Source: Catenovulum adriaticum (GTDB lineage: Bacteria > Pseudomonadota > Gammaproteobacteria > Enterobacterales > Alteromonadaceae). From it: a stretch of 64,000 bases of DNA. The notes below the pieces were generated by a model. It did not search any database. It saw nothing but the letters and a program-made list of their open reading frames with translations, and had not been told where the DNA came from. Below are positions 44,618-53,729 of the stretch, piece by piece (the stretch's first letter is position 1; each line of letters begins with the position of its first letter). Location of the stretch: positions 2,852,001-2,916,000 of the forward strand of contig NZ_CP109965.1 in assembly GCF_026725475.1 (NCBI RefSeq), written 5' to 3'. Made by a program: the position numbers and the translations under genes.

Positions 44618-45166
44618 TTAAAAGTAAGCTAATTGCTTTAATTTTAATAATGCCGCGACACTAATAGCATCATGAATACGACCTTGCATTACGTATTCAT
44701 ACGCTTGTGAAAGCGGTATTTTTACCAATTGTAAATCTTCCGTTTCTTCGGGCTGCGCTTCACCCATTTGCAAATCTTTTGCGACATATACGATCGCTTG
44801 ATCATCGGTTGACGAATTAGAAAGTGACATTTCTAAAAAGGGGATCAAAGTTTTTGCAGTTAAGCCGGATTCTTCTTTAAGCTCTCGTAGGGCACAATCT
44901 TCGGCTTTTTCGCCAATAGGACAGCCACCTTCAATAATTTCCCAGCTATAAGCATTTAACGGATAACGCCACTGCCCCACTAACCAAGTGTTGCCATCTT
45001 CATCAATAGGTACAATACCAACCGCTGAGTTTTGAAACTCTACCACACTATAAATTCCATCTGTGCCAGCAGGGGTTATCACTTTATCTTCACGAACTTT
45101 AATCCAGGGACTTTGGTAAACTTGTTCACTGTGTTTAACTTGCCATGGGTTACCTTTATCTTGCAT
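44618..45166 (-). CDS. Nudix hydrolase (ADP-ribose pyrophosphatase-like)
   Basis: A 182-aa Nudix hydrolase. The Nudix box is complete (GGCPIGEKAEDCALRELKEE followed by SGL), matching GX5EX7REUXEEXGU. The surrounding sequence (WEIIEGGCP, SNSSTDDQAIVYVA) resembles ADP-ribose or nucleoside-diphosphate-sugar pyrophosphatases, but the substrate cannot be fixed from sequence. It is divergent from tesB and converges tightly with yqhA. Confidence 0.9.
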   Translation of the reverse strand: MQDKGNPWQVKHSEQVYQSPWIKVREDKVITPAGTDGIYSVVEFQNSAVGIVPIDEDGNTWLVGQWRYPLNAYSWEIIEGGCPIGEKAEDCALRELKEESGLTAKTLIPFLEMSLSNSSTDDQAIVYVAKDLQMGEAQPEETEDLQLVKIPLSQAYEYVMQGRIHDAISVAALLKLKQLAYF

Positions 45167-45352
45167 ATTGCCTCCATCAAGCTAATGATTATTATATTTG
45201 AGCGGTTTAAAAGTGCGACTTTCATCCGCTCTCAATTGTGCACCTTCAAAGTATGATATGTAAAATTAAAACCAGACTATCATAAATACTTGAATTGTAT
45301 TGTGCCAAACTTCATAGTATTAACTTATAAATTGAAATGCGTGGAACAACCA

Positions 45353-46213
45353 ATGAGCAAAGTATTAGCTGAATTAATAGATTTATTAACGCTTGAAAAA
45401 ATTGAACAAGGTATTTATCGAGGTCAATCTCAAGATTTAGGTTTTGGTGCTGTTTTTGGTGGTCAAGTATTGGGGCAAGCATTATCAGCCGCGCAACAAA
45501 GTGCCCCTCCAGAAAGAGGGTTGCATTCATTTCATTCCTATTTTTTACGCTCAGGTGATGTTAAGCATCCTATCGTTTATAAAGTAGATGTTATTCGTGA
45601 TGGCAAAAGTTTTTGTACACGTCGAGTAGAAGCTATTCAGCATGGTCAAACCATTTTTTATTTAACGGCTTCGTTTCAAAAAGCAGAGCAAGGCTTTGAA
45701 CACCAAGCAAGTATGCCTAATGTGAAAGGTCCTGATGGGTTAATATCAGAGCTTGAATTAGCACGTCAATATCAGGAAAACATTCCCGCGCCTATCCGCG
45801 ATAAATTTATTAGTGACAAACCACTCGAATTTAGACCAGTTGAACTGATAAACCCACTTAAACCTGAAAAAGGTGAAGCTCATCGTCATATTTGGCTTAA
45901 AGCCAATGGTCAAATTCCTTTGCATTCAAAAGCACATCAGTACCTATTAGCTTACGCATCCGATTTTAATTTTTTAGTTACCTCTCTTCAGCCTCATGGA
46001 CGCTCATTTATCGACCCTAATATGCAAGTTGCAACGCTCGATCACTCTATGTGGTTTCACCGAGAGTTTAACTTAAATGACTGGTTGTTATTTGTAATAG
46101 ATAGTCCATCTGCATCGGGGGCACGTGGCTTTGTTAGAGGACAATTTTTTAATCAGCAGGGCCACTTAGTAGCATCTTGTACGCAAGAAGGTGTTATCAG
46201 AGACAGAAGCTGA
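45353..46213 (+). CDS. tesB: Acyl-CoA thioesterase II
   Basis: A 286-aa double hot-dog thioesterase cleaving acyl-CoA to free acid and CoA. The start MSKVLAELIDLLTLEKIEQG aligns with E. coli TesB, so ATG 45353 is preferred over the longer frame from 45290. The first hot-dog domain has VFGGQVLGQAL and FHSYFLRSGD; the second has LDHSMWFHREFNLNDWLL with catalytic Asp and the later Thr/Gln. The length equals E. coli TesB. Confidence 0.96.
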   Translation: MSKVLAELIDLLTLEKIEQGIYRGQSQDLGFGAVFGGQVLGQALSAAQQSAPPERGLHSFHSYFLRSGDVKHPIVYKVDVIRDGKSFCTRRVEAIQHGQTIFYLTASFQKAEQGFEHQASMPNVKGPDGLISELELARQYQENIPAPIRDKFISDKPLEFRPVELINPLKPEKGEAHRHIWLKANGQIPLHSKAHQYLLAYASDFNFLVTSLQPHGRSFIDPNMQVATLDHSMWFHREFNLNDWLLFVIDSPSASGARGFVRGQFFNQQGHLVASCTQEGVIRDRS

Positions 46214-46326
46214 CGCTCACACCGACCTAAAATTAAAATCGCAGGCGTCAAGCATACAAAAACAATGTTTTATGATTCGCGACTAAATAAAATCTAACCG
46301 CGGTTTTGAACAACAAGCCCTATAAT

Positions 46327-46395
46327 TGTGGCTAAAATAAAATGTGGCTAAAGTAAAAATATCGGCATAGAAAAATTAGCCACTTTATTATTTTA
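46327..46395. other. Three copies of gtggctaa, two direct and one inverted
   Basis: The sequence gtggctaaaataaaa (46328-46342) is repeated as gtggctaaagtaaaa (46344-46358), and the inverted copy ttagccac starts at 46376. The second and third copies can form a hairpin followed by tttattatttt, so this may terminate tesB. The rest of the 274-bp gap holds nothing I recognise. Confidence 0.4.
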
Positions 46396-46487
46396 TTGGC
46401 AACTTATTGCTCTATACAAAACGCTTACGATTATTTGAAGTCGTATTGATAAAACAAACTATCTTAAATTAAAAATCACACTGGTTG

Positions 46488-46847
46488 CTATGCTTTTTCT
46501 GCCGCAATAACAGAAATTTCAACCAGCAAAGCGTCACGTGCCATAGCGGCCTGAACACAGGCTCTGGCTGGTGCGTCGCCTTGTGGAACCCAAGCATCCC
46601 AAACTTGATTCATTTGTGCAAAATCATTCATATCTTTTAAATAAATAGTGGCTGATAAAATGTGCGATTTATCACTGCCTGCCCGCTCAAGTAGAGCTTC
46701 AACCTTATCTAACATCGTTTGAGTTTGCTCTTTAATTCCGGCTGTTGCATCATTGCAAACTTGCCCACATAAATAAATTGTACCTTGATGTTTTACAATT
46801 CGGCTCATGCGAGCCCCCGTTTCAACTCTTTCAATCATTGTTTGCAT
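46488..46847 (-). CDS. RidA-family protein (YoaB type)
   Basis: A 119-aa protein of the YjgF/RidA superfamily. The conserved region PARACVQAAMARDALLVEIS includes the active-site Arg and the Glu near the end. Canonical RidA deaminates reactive enamines and imines; this branch, with TIYLCGQVCNDATAG, resembles the YoaB-like subgroup, whose substrate is not settled. It lies downstream of the CHASE2 cyclase on the opposite side of a short gap, probably unrelated. Confidence 0.9.
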   Translation of the reverse strand: MQTMIERVETGARMSRIVKHQGTIYLCGQVCNDATAGIKEQTQTMLDKVEALLERAGSDKSHILSATIYLKDMNDFAQMNQVWDAWVPQGDAPARACVQAAMARDALLVEISVIAAEKA

Positions 46848-46935
46848 CCCAGTTATCTAGTTGCCCTATTCTACCGAATAATTTACCAGATAACTTATGC
46901 ATGAAATAAAAAATAACTAAACATAAAACGCTTCG

Positions 46936-49185
46936 TTATTTTTGTTGATGAGTAAAACACCCATCCCAATCGGCTTGCGTATTACCAGTAAGCGCTTGAA
47001 TACGTTCAACATAAAGTGGGTATAATTTTTTATCTGGGTGTAATTTCGCCAGTTTACTAAACAGCATTTTAGCTTTTGGCCAATCTTGCAAAAAATATGC
47101 ACTAAACGCTTGCTCGTGCAATTGAACATCAATTTGATTAGGCTGAGGTTGATATATATTAATCGCTTGCTGTTTGCCTTTAACTTTTACCTTATCAACC
47201 AATTGAAATAAATAACCTTTATTTAATCGGTAGGTATTTTCACTCACAAGCATATTAACACCATAAAATTTAGTAATGCTTTCTAAGCGGCTGGCTAAAT
47301 TAACAGCATCCCCAATGACGGTATAGGCACGCCTGAATTCTGATCCCATATCACCCACATTCATTTCGCCAGAATTAATCCCAATACCAATTTCTATTTG
47401 TGGCCAGCCTTTTTTAGCGAAATTTTTATTTAGCTGCTGACACTTTTCCAGCATTTGTAAGGCTGCGGCTACAGCGTGCTCTGCATGTTTTTCATCGTCA
47501 ACCGGTGCGCCCCAAAATGCCATCACCATATCGCCTACATATTTATCAATGGTGCCTTGATTGTCGAGAATGATTTTAGTAATGGGTGATAAATAATCAT
47601 TTAGTAACTGTTTAACTTGATTCGCAGTGAGTTGCTCTGAAATTTGGGTAAAACCTCTAATGTCTGCAAATAAGACTGTCATATTTTTTCGCTCGCCATC
47701 AAAATTTACTGCATTTGGGTTTTCCAATATTTTATTTATATGAGCGGCCGGAACATACTGCTGAAAATAATTTTTAATTCTATTTTTTTGTCGGCTTTCA
47801 GCAATATAACCTGCAATAACATTTAAAATAGTAATAGATAAAACAATTAATAAGCTCGAAGTTAGCGGAAATACCAATTGCCAAATGATCCAAAAATACA
47901 AATTGATAATGACACAACCCAGTAAGCAAAATACACCAACCAAGGACATCATTACTGGCCCTAATTTATGCAACAAAAAGCTCAACATCAGCCCTAAAAA
48001 CAGTAAAAACAACGCCATAATGGCATCACTGGTATCAAGCTCAGTTAGTAAAATTTCAGGATTAAGTAATCCATAAGCAACACTTGCATGAATTTCAACG
48101 CCTGGATAATTCATACCAACAGGGGTTTCTTTTAAATCAGCTAACCCAACTGCTGAGGTACCAACAAATGCAATTGCGCCTGCCAGCTCACTTTTCATGA
48201 CTCTTTTTTCAATAATATCCGTTGCCGATATATACTTAAAATAGCCTTGTCCTGCTTGATAAGGCACCCAAATTCGCCCATATAAATCAGTAGCTATAGA
48301 CTGCTGGTTAAGCTCAATCCCTGTAATATGAGAACGCTTTTCAGAAAATTCAGTGCGTACTTTAATTTCAGGTTCAAAAGAATATGCGCGCACCGCCTCC
48401 AAGGCAAGCGAGGGATAAAGCGTTTGTTGGTGTCTTAGTAATAAAGCGGCACGACGGATCGAACCATCATCGTCAGGAGTTGAGTTAATAAACCCTTGAT
48501 AAAACGGTGTGTTTTTTGAATGTTGAGTTAACGAACTAAAAGTGGAGCGTATATAAGCTTTATTCATGACAGTGGTTTGATTTGCGTTCATGTCGCTTGT
48601 TAACGTGACCGCACTCACCACAGTTTCAGATTTAGAGCCTGTGGAATCGTCTAGCAACATAGCTAAAACCGTATCACCTTTAGTTAACGCCTTGGCAAAA
48701 TTAGCATCTGCGTCAAAAGGGTTAATCAGTGGTTTAAGCTGCTTTTGTAACTCAGCATCACTTGGGTATTGGGATAAAATTTGCTGAACTGGGTTATTTT
48801 CTGGCTCGCTAAACATAATATCAAAAGCTACCACCGCGACCTGAGATTCAAATAAGTTTTCTAATAAAGTCGCCATTTTATTGCGGCTCCAAGGAAACCT
48901 TCCCTGCTCCGCAATCGATTTTTCATCAATATCAATAATAATAATTTTATCTTGTGATAATTCGGATGAGGAGGTATTTTGAGATGGTAATTCTGAACTG
49001 TTTGAGGTTTGATTTAATTGAGGTTTAACAATTTTTTGCACTAAATTAAAGCGCACATCGTATAAAATGCCCTCAACTTTATTCAGAGCCACCCGAGATG
49101 TTGAATGATTAGGAGATAACTGCCACGCCACTGTCAGAAAAGTGATTATTAATCCAAAAAAAACAGTTAGACGTGTAAACCTCAT
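46936..49185 (-). CDS. CHASE2-domain adenylate cyclase (class III)
   Basis: A 749-aa inner-membrane sensor cyclase. The layout is an N-terminal helix (about 5-22), a periplasmic CHASE2 domain (about 40-370), three clustered membrane helices (about 375-460) and a class III cyclase domain (about 490-690). Metal Asp residues are in FADIRGFT and KYVGDMVMAFWG, adenine-selecting Lys in TIDKYVGD, and transition-state Asn/Arg in VNLASRLES, so the enzyme should make cAMP. The final 60 residues look like a TPR-type helix pair. It starts 1 nt after the MBL gene, so both are translated together. Confidence 0.94.
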   Translation of the reverse strand: MRFTRLTVFFGLIITFLTVAWQLSPNHSTSRVALNKVEGILYDVRFNLVQKIVKPQLNQTSNSSELPSQNTSSSELSQDKIIIIDIDEKSIAEQGRFPWSRNKMATLLENLFESQVAVVAFDIMFSEPENNPVQQILSQYPSDAELQKQLKPLINPFDADANFAKALTKGDTVLAMLLDDSTGSKSETVVSAVTLTSDMNANQTTVMNKAYIRSTFSSLTQHSKNTPFYQGFINSTPDDDGSIRRAALLLRHQQTLYPSLALEAVRAYSFEPEIKVRTEFSEKRSHITGIELNQQSIATDLYGRIWVPYQAGQGYFKYISATDIIEKRVMKSELAGAIAFVGTSAVGLADLKETPVGMNYPGVEIHASVAYGLLNPEILLTELDTSDAIMALFLLFLGLMLSFLLHKLGPVMMSLVGVFCLLGCVIINLYFWIIWQLVFPLTSSLLIVLSITILNVIAGYIAESRQKNRIKNYFQQYVPAAHINKILENPNAVNFDGERKNMTVLFADIRGFTQISEQLTANQVKQLLNDYLSPITKIILDNQGTIDKYVGDMVMAFWGAPVDDEKHAEHAVAAALQMLEKCQQLNKNFAKKGWPQIEIGIGINSGEMNVGDMGSEFRRAYTVIGDAVNLASRLESITKFYGVNMLVSENTYRLNKGYLFQLVDKVKVKGKQQAINIYQPQPNQIDVQLHEQAFSAYFLQDWPKAKMLFSKLAKLHPDKKLYPLYVERIQALTGNTQADWDGCFTHQQK

Positions 49186-49186
49186 T

Positions 49187-50023
49187 TTATAACTCTATAC
49201 TCATCCCTTCGGCTGCAGCAAAAATATCAATATCTAAATCATTGGCTGACAAGTATTGCTCAATTTCAATGATTTGGCGATCTATTTGTTGATCAGTACG
49301 GCTAAAATCATGGCTAAACAAAGCGCATTTTTTCACGCTAGCCTGACAGGCTAGCCGAACCGTTTGTTCAATAACGCTATGTCCCCAACCATGCTTATGT
49401 GGCATATCACTCGTTTGGTATTGAGCGTCATGAATTAATAAATCAACTGAATCTAAAAACTCAAACCATTGCTGATAGCTAGTTGCTGCCGGATAAGGCG
49501 GCTCAAGTTCGTTATCTGTAATATAAGCAAGTCTTTTACCATTGTCTTCAATTAAGTAAGCACTGCCCCCGCCAGGGTGATTAATTTGAATTCGCTTTAT
49601 CAGGGCACTGCCGATTTGCCACTGTCGCTTTTTATTTAATTGGGTAAATTGGATATCTGCTTTGAGTTGCTGGTAACCAATCGGAAACCAAGTTTCAGAC
49701 ATTTGTTCAAGAATCGCTATGTCTTGCTGCGGTTCTGTTAACCCTGCGGTAATATAAAGCGTTCTCTGAGCTTGGTAAGCTGGCGGGAAAAATGGAAAGC
49801 CTTGAATATGATCCCAGTGGTTATGTGTTAATAACAAATGAATTGGCGTATCTTTGTGGAGTAATTGCTCACCCAATTTAACAATACCAGTGCCCGCATC
49901 TAAAATTAAGTCGGTTCCATCAGATAACGCGACATGAACACAAGCCGTATTTCCCCCATATTTAATAAACTCTGCGCCAACAGCGGGTAAAGAACCTCTA
50001 ACCCCATAAAATGTAATCTGCAT
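49187..50023 (-). CDS. MBL-fold metallo-hydrolase
   Basis: A 278-aa metallo-beta-lactamase-fold protein. The metal site HxHxDH is visible as THNHWDHIQGF, with further His/Asp ligands in QINHPGGG, LIHDAQY and LFSHDFSR. The opening MQITFYGVRGSLPAVG is typical of cytoplasmic MBL hydrolases often linked to two-component or cyclic-nucleotide genes. The reaction is unknown. Its tight coupling with an adenylate cyclase suggests a phosphodiesterase, which is inference only. A 170-bp gap separates it from the FecR gene upstream. Confidence 0.88.
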   Translation of the reverse strand: MQITFYGVRGSLPAVGAEFIKYGGNTACVHVALSDGTDLILDAGTGIVKLGEQLLHKDTPIHLLLTHNHWDHIQGFPFFPPAYQAQRTLYITAGLTEPQQDIAILEQMSETWFPIGYQQLKADIQFTQLNKKRQWQIGSALIKRIQINHPGGGSAYLIEDNGKRLAYITDNELEPPYPAATSYQQWFEFLDSVDLLIHDAQYQTSDMPHKHGWGHSVIEQTVRLACQASVKKCALFSHDFSRTDQQIDRQIIEIEQYLSANDLDIDIFAAAEGMSIEL

Positions 50024-50193
50024 TGTTTAACCTACGTAACTTGTTATCGTTATTATTATTTTAACCAGAGATTGATAAAAATTCAGTTTAGCCCCTTATA
50101 GTTGCCAACATTTTCACAAAAGACTGTTTTGTTTGATAAATGAATATGAGCCACTAAAATTCGTTCACACTTTAAAAGCACAGCGACAAACTA

Positions 50194-51231
50194 TTAAGGT
50201 GTAAATTCAAATGCGCCACCTGCCGCAACACTAGGAAACGCTCGGCCATACAAATCAAATTGGTGTTGATAGTCATCATTTTGATGATTTTTTTGATTTA
50301 AATTCGCCGCTAAATCTAATTCGGCACGATTAATAGCTTGCCCGAATTTGTTATGCCACTGGCCAGCTTCGTCTTTAAACGATAAAAAACCATCCACAAC
50401 ATATTGGTCAAGATTAATTGTAAGCTTATCTTGGTTAGCTGGTTGCGAGTTTTGGTCTGCGCCAAGCTCATTTTGGTTAGTCATTAATTTGGGTTTAGCT
50501 GGATCGATAGTTTTGATGCTGACTAGGTTTTTAGAGCGCGTTACCGTGTCCAGTTTAACGGCTGGTGTTTGGTTATTTGCAATAGAATGACCATTTTTAA
50601 AAACAGCCGGAGCTTCTAACAAACCTGTTACTTTACCGCTGCTCTGTTCAATTTTTGCAAAATTAAAATGCTCACCTTCACCAAATGAGGAAACTTGCTG
50701 CGTTTTACTAGAGGTGAAATCAATAGCGCCGTCCCACACTGCTAAAAATAACTCGCTGCCGACCATTTCCACTTCGTAGTGTGTGCCTCTTACCCCAATA
50801 CTGCCTACGGGAGTGTTGAGTTGATAATTTCCATTATAACTTTTGATTTTACCGCTAATGGTTCTCAAACCACCTGATAACAAGTTCATTACCGCTGAAC
50901 CTGTCTTGCTTTTTTCATCATATTGGTAACTAGAAATTTCTAGTTGTGTGTTCTCTTGAAGTGCTAAAATCCCGCCATCAATCATTTTAAATTGCGCTTG
51001 GCTGTTGGGTGCTGTCGTGACTCTATCCACTTTATAAACCGGTGAACGACGAGACAATTGACGAACATTTTTTTGGTCGCTCGCTTTGACTTCACCACTT
51101 GCAATAATCGTTTTGCCCGCTAAAACTTCAGCAACACTGTGACTTGAAACAACCAAACTTAATGTGAGCAAACAGCATTTTAAATACGGGTTTAAGTTAC
51201 TATAATTAATTTTTTTCATATACCTGCTCAT
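50194..51231 (-). CDS. FecR-domain periplasmic protein
   Basis: A 345-aa protein with a signal peptide (about 1-35, ending SVAEV). A FecR domain at about 40-165 follows (RRSPVYKVDRVTTAPNSQAQ; NTPVGSIGVRGTHYEVEMVG), then a low-complexity linker with Gln/Asn and a 60-residue C-terminal part. It lacks the cytoplasmic anti-sigma region of true FecR and no ECF sigma gene is nearby, so it is not a classical FecR regulator. The ATG shares its A with the stop of the TPR/barrel gene. MKKINYS, four codons inside, is an alternative start. Confidence 0.88.
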   Translation of the reverse strand: MSRYMKKINYSNLNPYLKCCLLTLSLVVSSHSVAEVLAGKTIIASGEVKASDQKNVRQLSRRSPVYKVDRVTTAPNSQAQFKMIDGGILALQENTQLEISSYQYDEKSKTGSAVMNLLSGGLRTISGKIKSYNGNYQLNTPVGSIGVRGTHYEVEMVGSELFLAVWDGAIDFTSSKTQQVSSFGEGEHFNFAKIEQSSGKVTGLLEAPAVFKNGHSIANNQTPAVKLDTVTRSKNLVSIKTIDPAKPKLMTNQNELGADQNSQPANQDKLTINLDQYVVDGFLSFKDEAGQWHNKFGQAINRAELDLAANLNQKNHQNDDYQHQFDLYGRAFPSVAAGGAFEFTP

Positions 51232-52589
51232 TAAAATTGATAGCTGATTAAACTAGTGATCAAATTTCGGTCAAAATCATAAATTGCATGATTACTGCTT
51301 CTATTCATTATTTTAATACTATTTTGCCATAGCCATTTATCAGCAAGCGGATAATCCAATTCAAATTTAATTGAATTAAGATGATCGCTTCGTTTATTTG
51401 GGTAACGCGACAATACAGGAATTTGTCCTAATAGTGTCTCATTTAAATAAGGGTGATCGGCAGCTTGATGTTGAACCTGCACTCGTAATTGACCCCAATT
51501 TTCAATCATACTGGTTAATGTTAATCCAAAGGTATTTAAGTCTCGCTCAAATTGCTTAGATGCTGAATTAAAATTATCCACCTCTTCAATAGCATGTGCG
51601 GCATAAGCGGTCAAATTATGTTCGTCAAAACGATAACTATAACTCAGTTTTAAGCTACGAGTGTTTAAATTTAAATCAGAATTATCGTCGTTACTCGTTG
51701 CTGAAAAATTAGTCGACAATGCTAACTTTTGCTTACTATCAAGTTGCCAACTTAACTTAGCAAGTAATGCTGTTAAGTCTTGATAACCTGAGCCGCCTAA
51801 CCAAAATTTCTGATAAAATAAATTAGCCCGAGCGCTTAAAGTTTGCCAAGAATGAGCATAGCCCACCGATAAATCTAATTGTGTCGTTTCTAAATGGTCT
51901 AAGCCTGAATACAAAGTCTTATTCACAGACCCGCTAGCCAATACAGCACCTGACTTAATAACGGGTTTACGATATAAAATTTTAGCTGCTAATAATTGTT
52001 GGTAAGCTGATTGTTTAGGTAACGTAAAATCCACTAGACCTAATTTTTGAAGCGGTAATGGAAAAATAATTTCACTTAACCCTGCACCAACATTGGAGTC
52101 ATAACCCACGCCCACACTCACTTTCGCAAGAGTGCTCGATTTATTTTTTGATTGGCTGTGTTTAATTTGGGCTAAATAATTCTGACTGTTTTGTTTAATT
52201 AGCGCATTATCCGATTGCTTTTTAAGTATCGTAAATTCTTGTTCAGCTGCAACTAAGTTATTCACTTTGTAATAAACTAATGCAAGCGCATAACGAGCAG
52301 GCGCATCTTGTGGACGAACCAATAACGTTCGTTCAAATGCGAAAATCGCTTCTTGATAAAAACCTGCATGATAAGCCGATAAACCATACAAATAGTCAAA
52401 GTCAGGTTCACCTGCCAACAAGTCGAATAAGCTATCCGCCAAACGATACGCAGCTTGATAATTTTGTTGGTCAACCAGTTCAATTAAACGCTGACGGTCG
52501 TCCTGTGCATACGATGAAACTGGTACAGCTGCTATCCCCACACATAAAAAAGAGGCTGAAATCAGCCGGGGCTTAAGAAATCCAATCAT
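51231..52589 (-). CDS. TPR plus beta-barrel outer membrane protein (Slam-like architecture)
   Basis: A 452-aa protein starting at ATG 52589, with AGGA 6 nt upstream; a longer in-frame start at 52646 would lie before the signal peptide. The signal (MIGFLKPRLISASFLCVGIA, cut near SSYA) precedes TPR-like repeats (about 30-140, for example YLYGLSAYHAGFYQEAIFAF). A C-terminal beta-barrel region (about 155-452) ends in a terminal Phe (LISYQF). The TPR-then-barrel layout resembles DUF560 Slam proteins, but identity is not proven. It is the first gene of the four-gene CHASE2 cluster. Confidence 0.82.
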   Translation of the reverse strand: MIGFLKPRLISASFLCVGIAAVPVSSYAQDDRQRLIELVDQQNYQAAYRLADSLFDLLAGEPDFDYLYGLSAYHAGFYQEAIFAFERTLLVRPQDAPARYALALVYYKVNNLVAAEQEFTILKKQSDNALIKQNSQNYLAQIKHSQSKNKSSTLAKVSVGVGYDSNVGAGLSEIIFPLPLQKLGLVDFTLPKQSAYQQLLAAKILYRKPVIKSGAVLASGSVNKTLYSGLDHLETTQLDLSVGYAHSWQTLSARANLFYQKFWLGGSGYQDLTALLAKLSWQLDSKQKLALSTNFSATSNDDNSDLNLNTRSLKLSYSYRFDEHNLTAYAAHAIEEVDNFNSASKQFERDLNTFGLTLTSMIENWGQLRVQVQHQAADHPYLNETLLGQIPVLSRYPNKRSDHLNSIKFELDYPLADKWLWQNSIKIMNRSSNHAIYDFDRNLITSLISYQF

Positions 52590-52606
52590 AAACTGTCCTG
52601 ATAAAC

Positions 52607-52621
52607 TGAGTGACTCACTCA
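52607..52621. promoter_or_regulatory. Palindrome 1 in the CHASE2-cluster promoter region
   Basis: Perfect 7-bp arms tgagtga and tcactca around a central c. It lies 18 bp upstream of the TPR/barrel start codon, a position suited to repression. Confidence 0.5.
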
Positions 52622-52636
52622 ATATAAGGTTACATA

Positions 52637-52651
52637 TCCAAATCATTTGGA
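52637..52651. promoter_or_regulatory. Palindrome 2 in the CHASE2-cluster promoter region
   Basis: Perfect 7-bp arms tccaaat and atttgga around a central c. It is spaced 30 bp centre to centre from palindrome 1 but has a different sequence. Confidence 0.5.
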
Positions 52652-52665
52652 CATTATGGCTGCTA

Positions 52666-52691
52666 TTTTATCGGCAATCTGACCGATAAAA
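52666..52691. promoter_or_regulatory. Interrupted palindrome 3 in the CHASE2-cluster promoter region
   Basis: Perfect 9-bp arms ttttatcgg (52666-52674) and ccgataaaa (52683-52691) around an 8-base spacer. It lies between the divergent TPR/barrel and transglutaminase-like genes and looks like a dimeric regulator site. Confidence 0.55.
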
Positions 52692-52755
52692 CAGACATTT
52701 TAATGAATATATTCCATACTCTATAAATCAGTCTGGTCAGCCTAACAGGAAAGCA

Positions 52756-53700
52756 GTGAATAAAATAAAATTAATCATTTTCGCTATTTTAATAAGCATC
52801 ACCAGCCAATTAGTTAGCGCTAAACAAATTCAATTTTCTAGACAGCAAAACCAATTTAACTACCAATGGCTGGATCATAATAAAACGCAACAATCGCTCA
52901 GCTTTAGCGTTAAAAAGCCAGCATTATTTAATTTATTAGGCAACTTTAAAGCATATCGTCCCGCATTAGCTCAGCAGTATTTATTCATTCAACTACAACG
53001 ACAGCTGCCGGATTTAAACTCACGCCATGCTCAGTTGCGTTTATATCGTCAGGGCAAAGATGTCGCGATAAAAATAAAAAGTACAAGCCCCGCTCACCAA
53101 GCTCAAATAATGGAAAACCTCAATCAATTAAAGGCGAGCTTGTTAAAGGCGTATTTACAAAAACATTATTACATGGAGTTCACTAACAGCTCTGCGACCA
53201 CTATGATAAAACCGGATCACATTCGCATTGCCCAAACCGCTCAGCCTTTATTTACTGAATTAAACAAGAAAGCCGAAGTTCAGCTAAAAAAAATGAATAT
53301 AAAACAGTTCATTAATTTTTATTTAGGTTGGTTGCAAAGCATTCCGTATTCCACGTTAGAAGACAGAGTCACATCGCAAGGGGCCGGATTCAATCCCCCC
53401 AATCGTTTATTGCTTGAAAATCAAGGCGATTGCGATAGTAAATCAACGTTATTTATTAGTTTGATGCGCAATTTTTTTGCCCGGCTCGAAATGGTTATGG
53501 TTTATTTACCTAACCATGCATTAGTAGGCCTAAAAATGCCTTATCAAGCAAAAGATGAGTTTATTAATATTGATGGGATTAATTATGTATTAGCCGAACC
53601 GACCGGCCCGGCTTTAATGAAATTAGGCCAAATTTCAGATAGTTCAAAGCGACATATTCAAGCAAATAGGTTTACTGTAGAAACGATGCCGATTAACTAA
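52756..53700 (+). CDS. Exported transglutaminase-like protein
   Basis: A 314-aa protein starting at GTG with AGGA 5 nt upstream. Its signal peptide MNKIKLIIFAILISITSQLV is cut near SAKQ. Residues 195-300 contain a transglutaminase/cysteine-protease-like core: Cys in NQGDCDSKSTLFISLMR, His in LPNHALVGL, and an acidic residue in LAEPTGPALM where Asp is more usual. The reaction (cross-linking, proteolysis or amidase) is unknown. It diverges from the TPR/barrel-FecR-MBL-CHASE2 genes across a 166-bp region with three palindromes, which suggests shared control. Confidence 0.75.
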   Translation: MNKIKLIIFAILISITSQLVSAKQIQFSRQQNQFNYQWLDHNKTQQSLSFSVKKPALFNLLGNFKAYRPALAQQYLFIQLQRQLPDLNSRHAQLRLYRQGKDVAIKIKSTSPAHQAQIMENLNQLKASLLKAYLQKHYYMEFTNSSATTMIKPDHIRIAQTAQPLFTELNKKAEVQLKKMNIKQFINFYLGWLQSIPYSTLEDRVTSQGAGFNPPNRLLLENQGDCDSKSTLFISLMRNFFARLEMVMVYLPNHALVGLKMPYQAKDEFINIDGINYVLAEPTGPALMKLGQISDSSKRHIQANRFTVETMPIN

Positions 53701-53729
53701 CATGCATTTATTTTAAAGCTCAAGTCCGG

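Noticed and set aside
50194..51231. Classical FecR anti-sigma function
   Set aside because: The protein is exported with a signal peptide, lacks the cytoplasmic region and has no sigma factor gene next to it.
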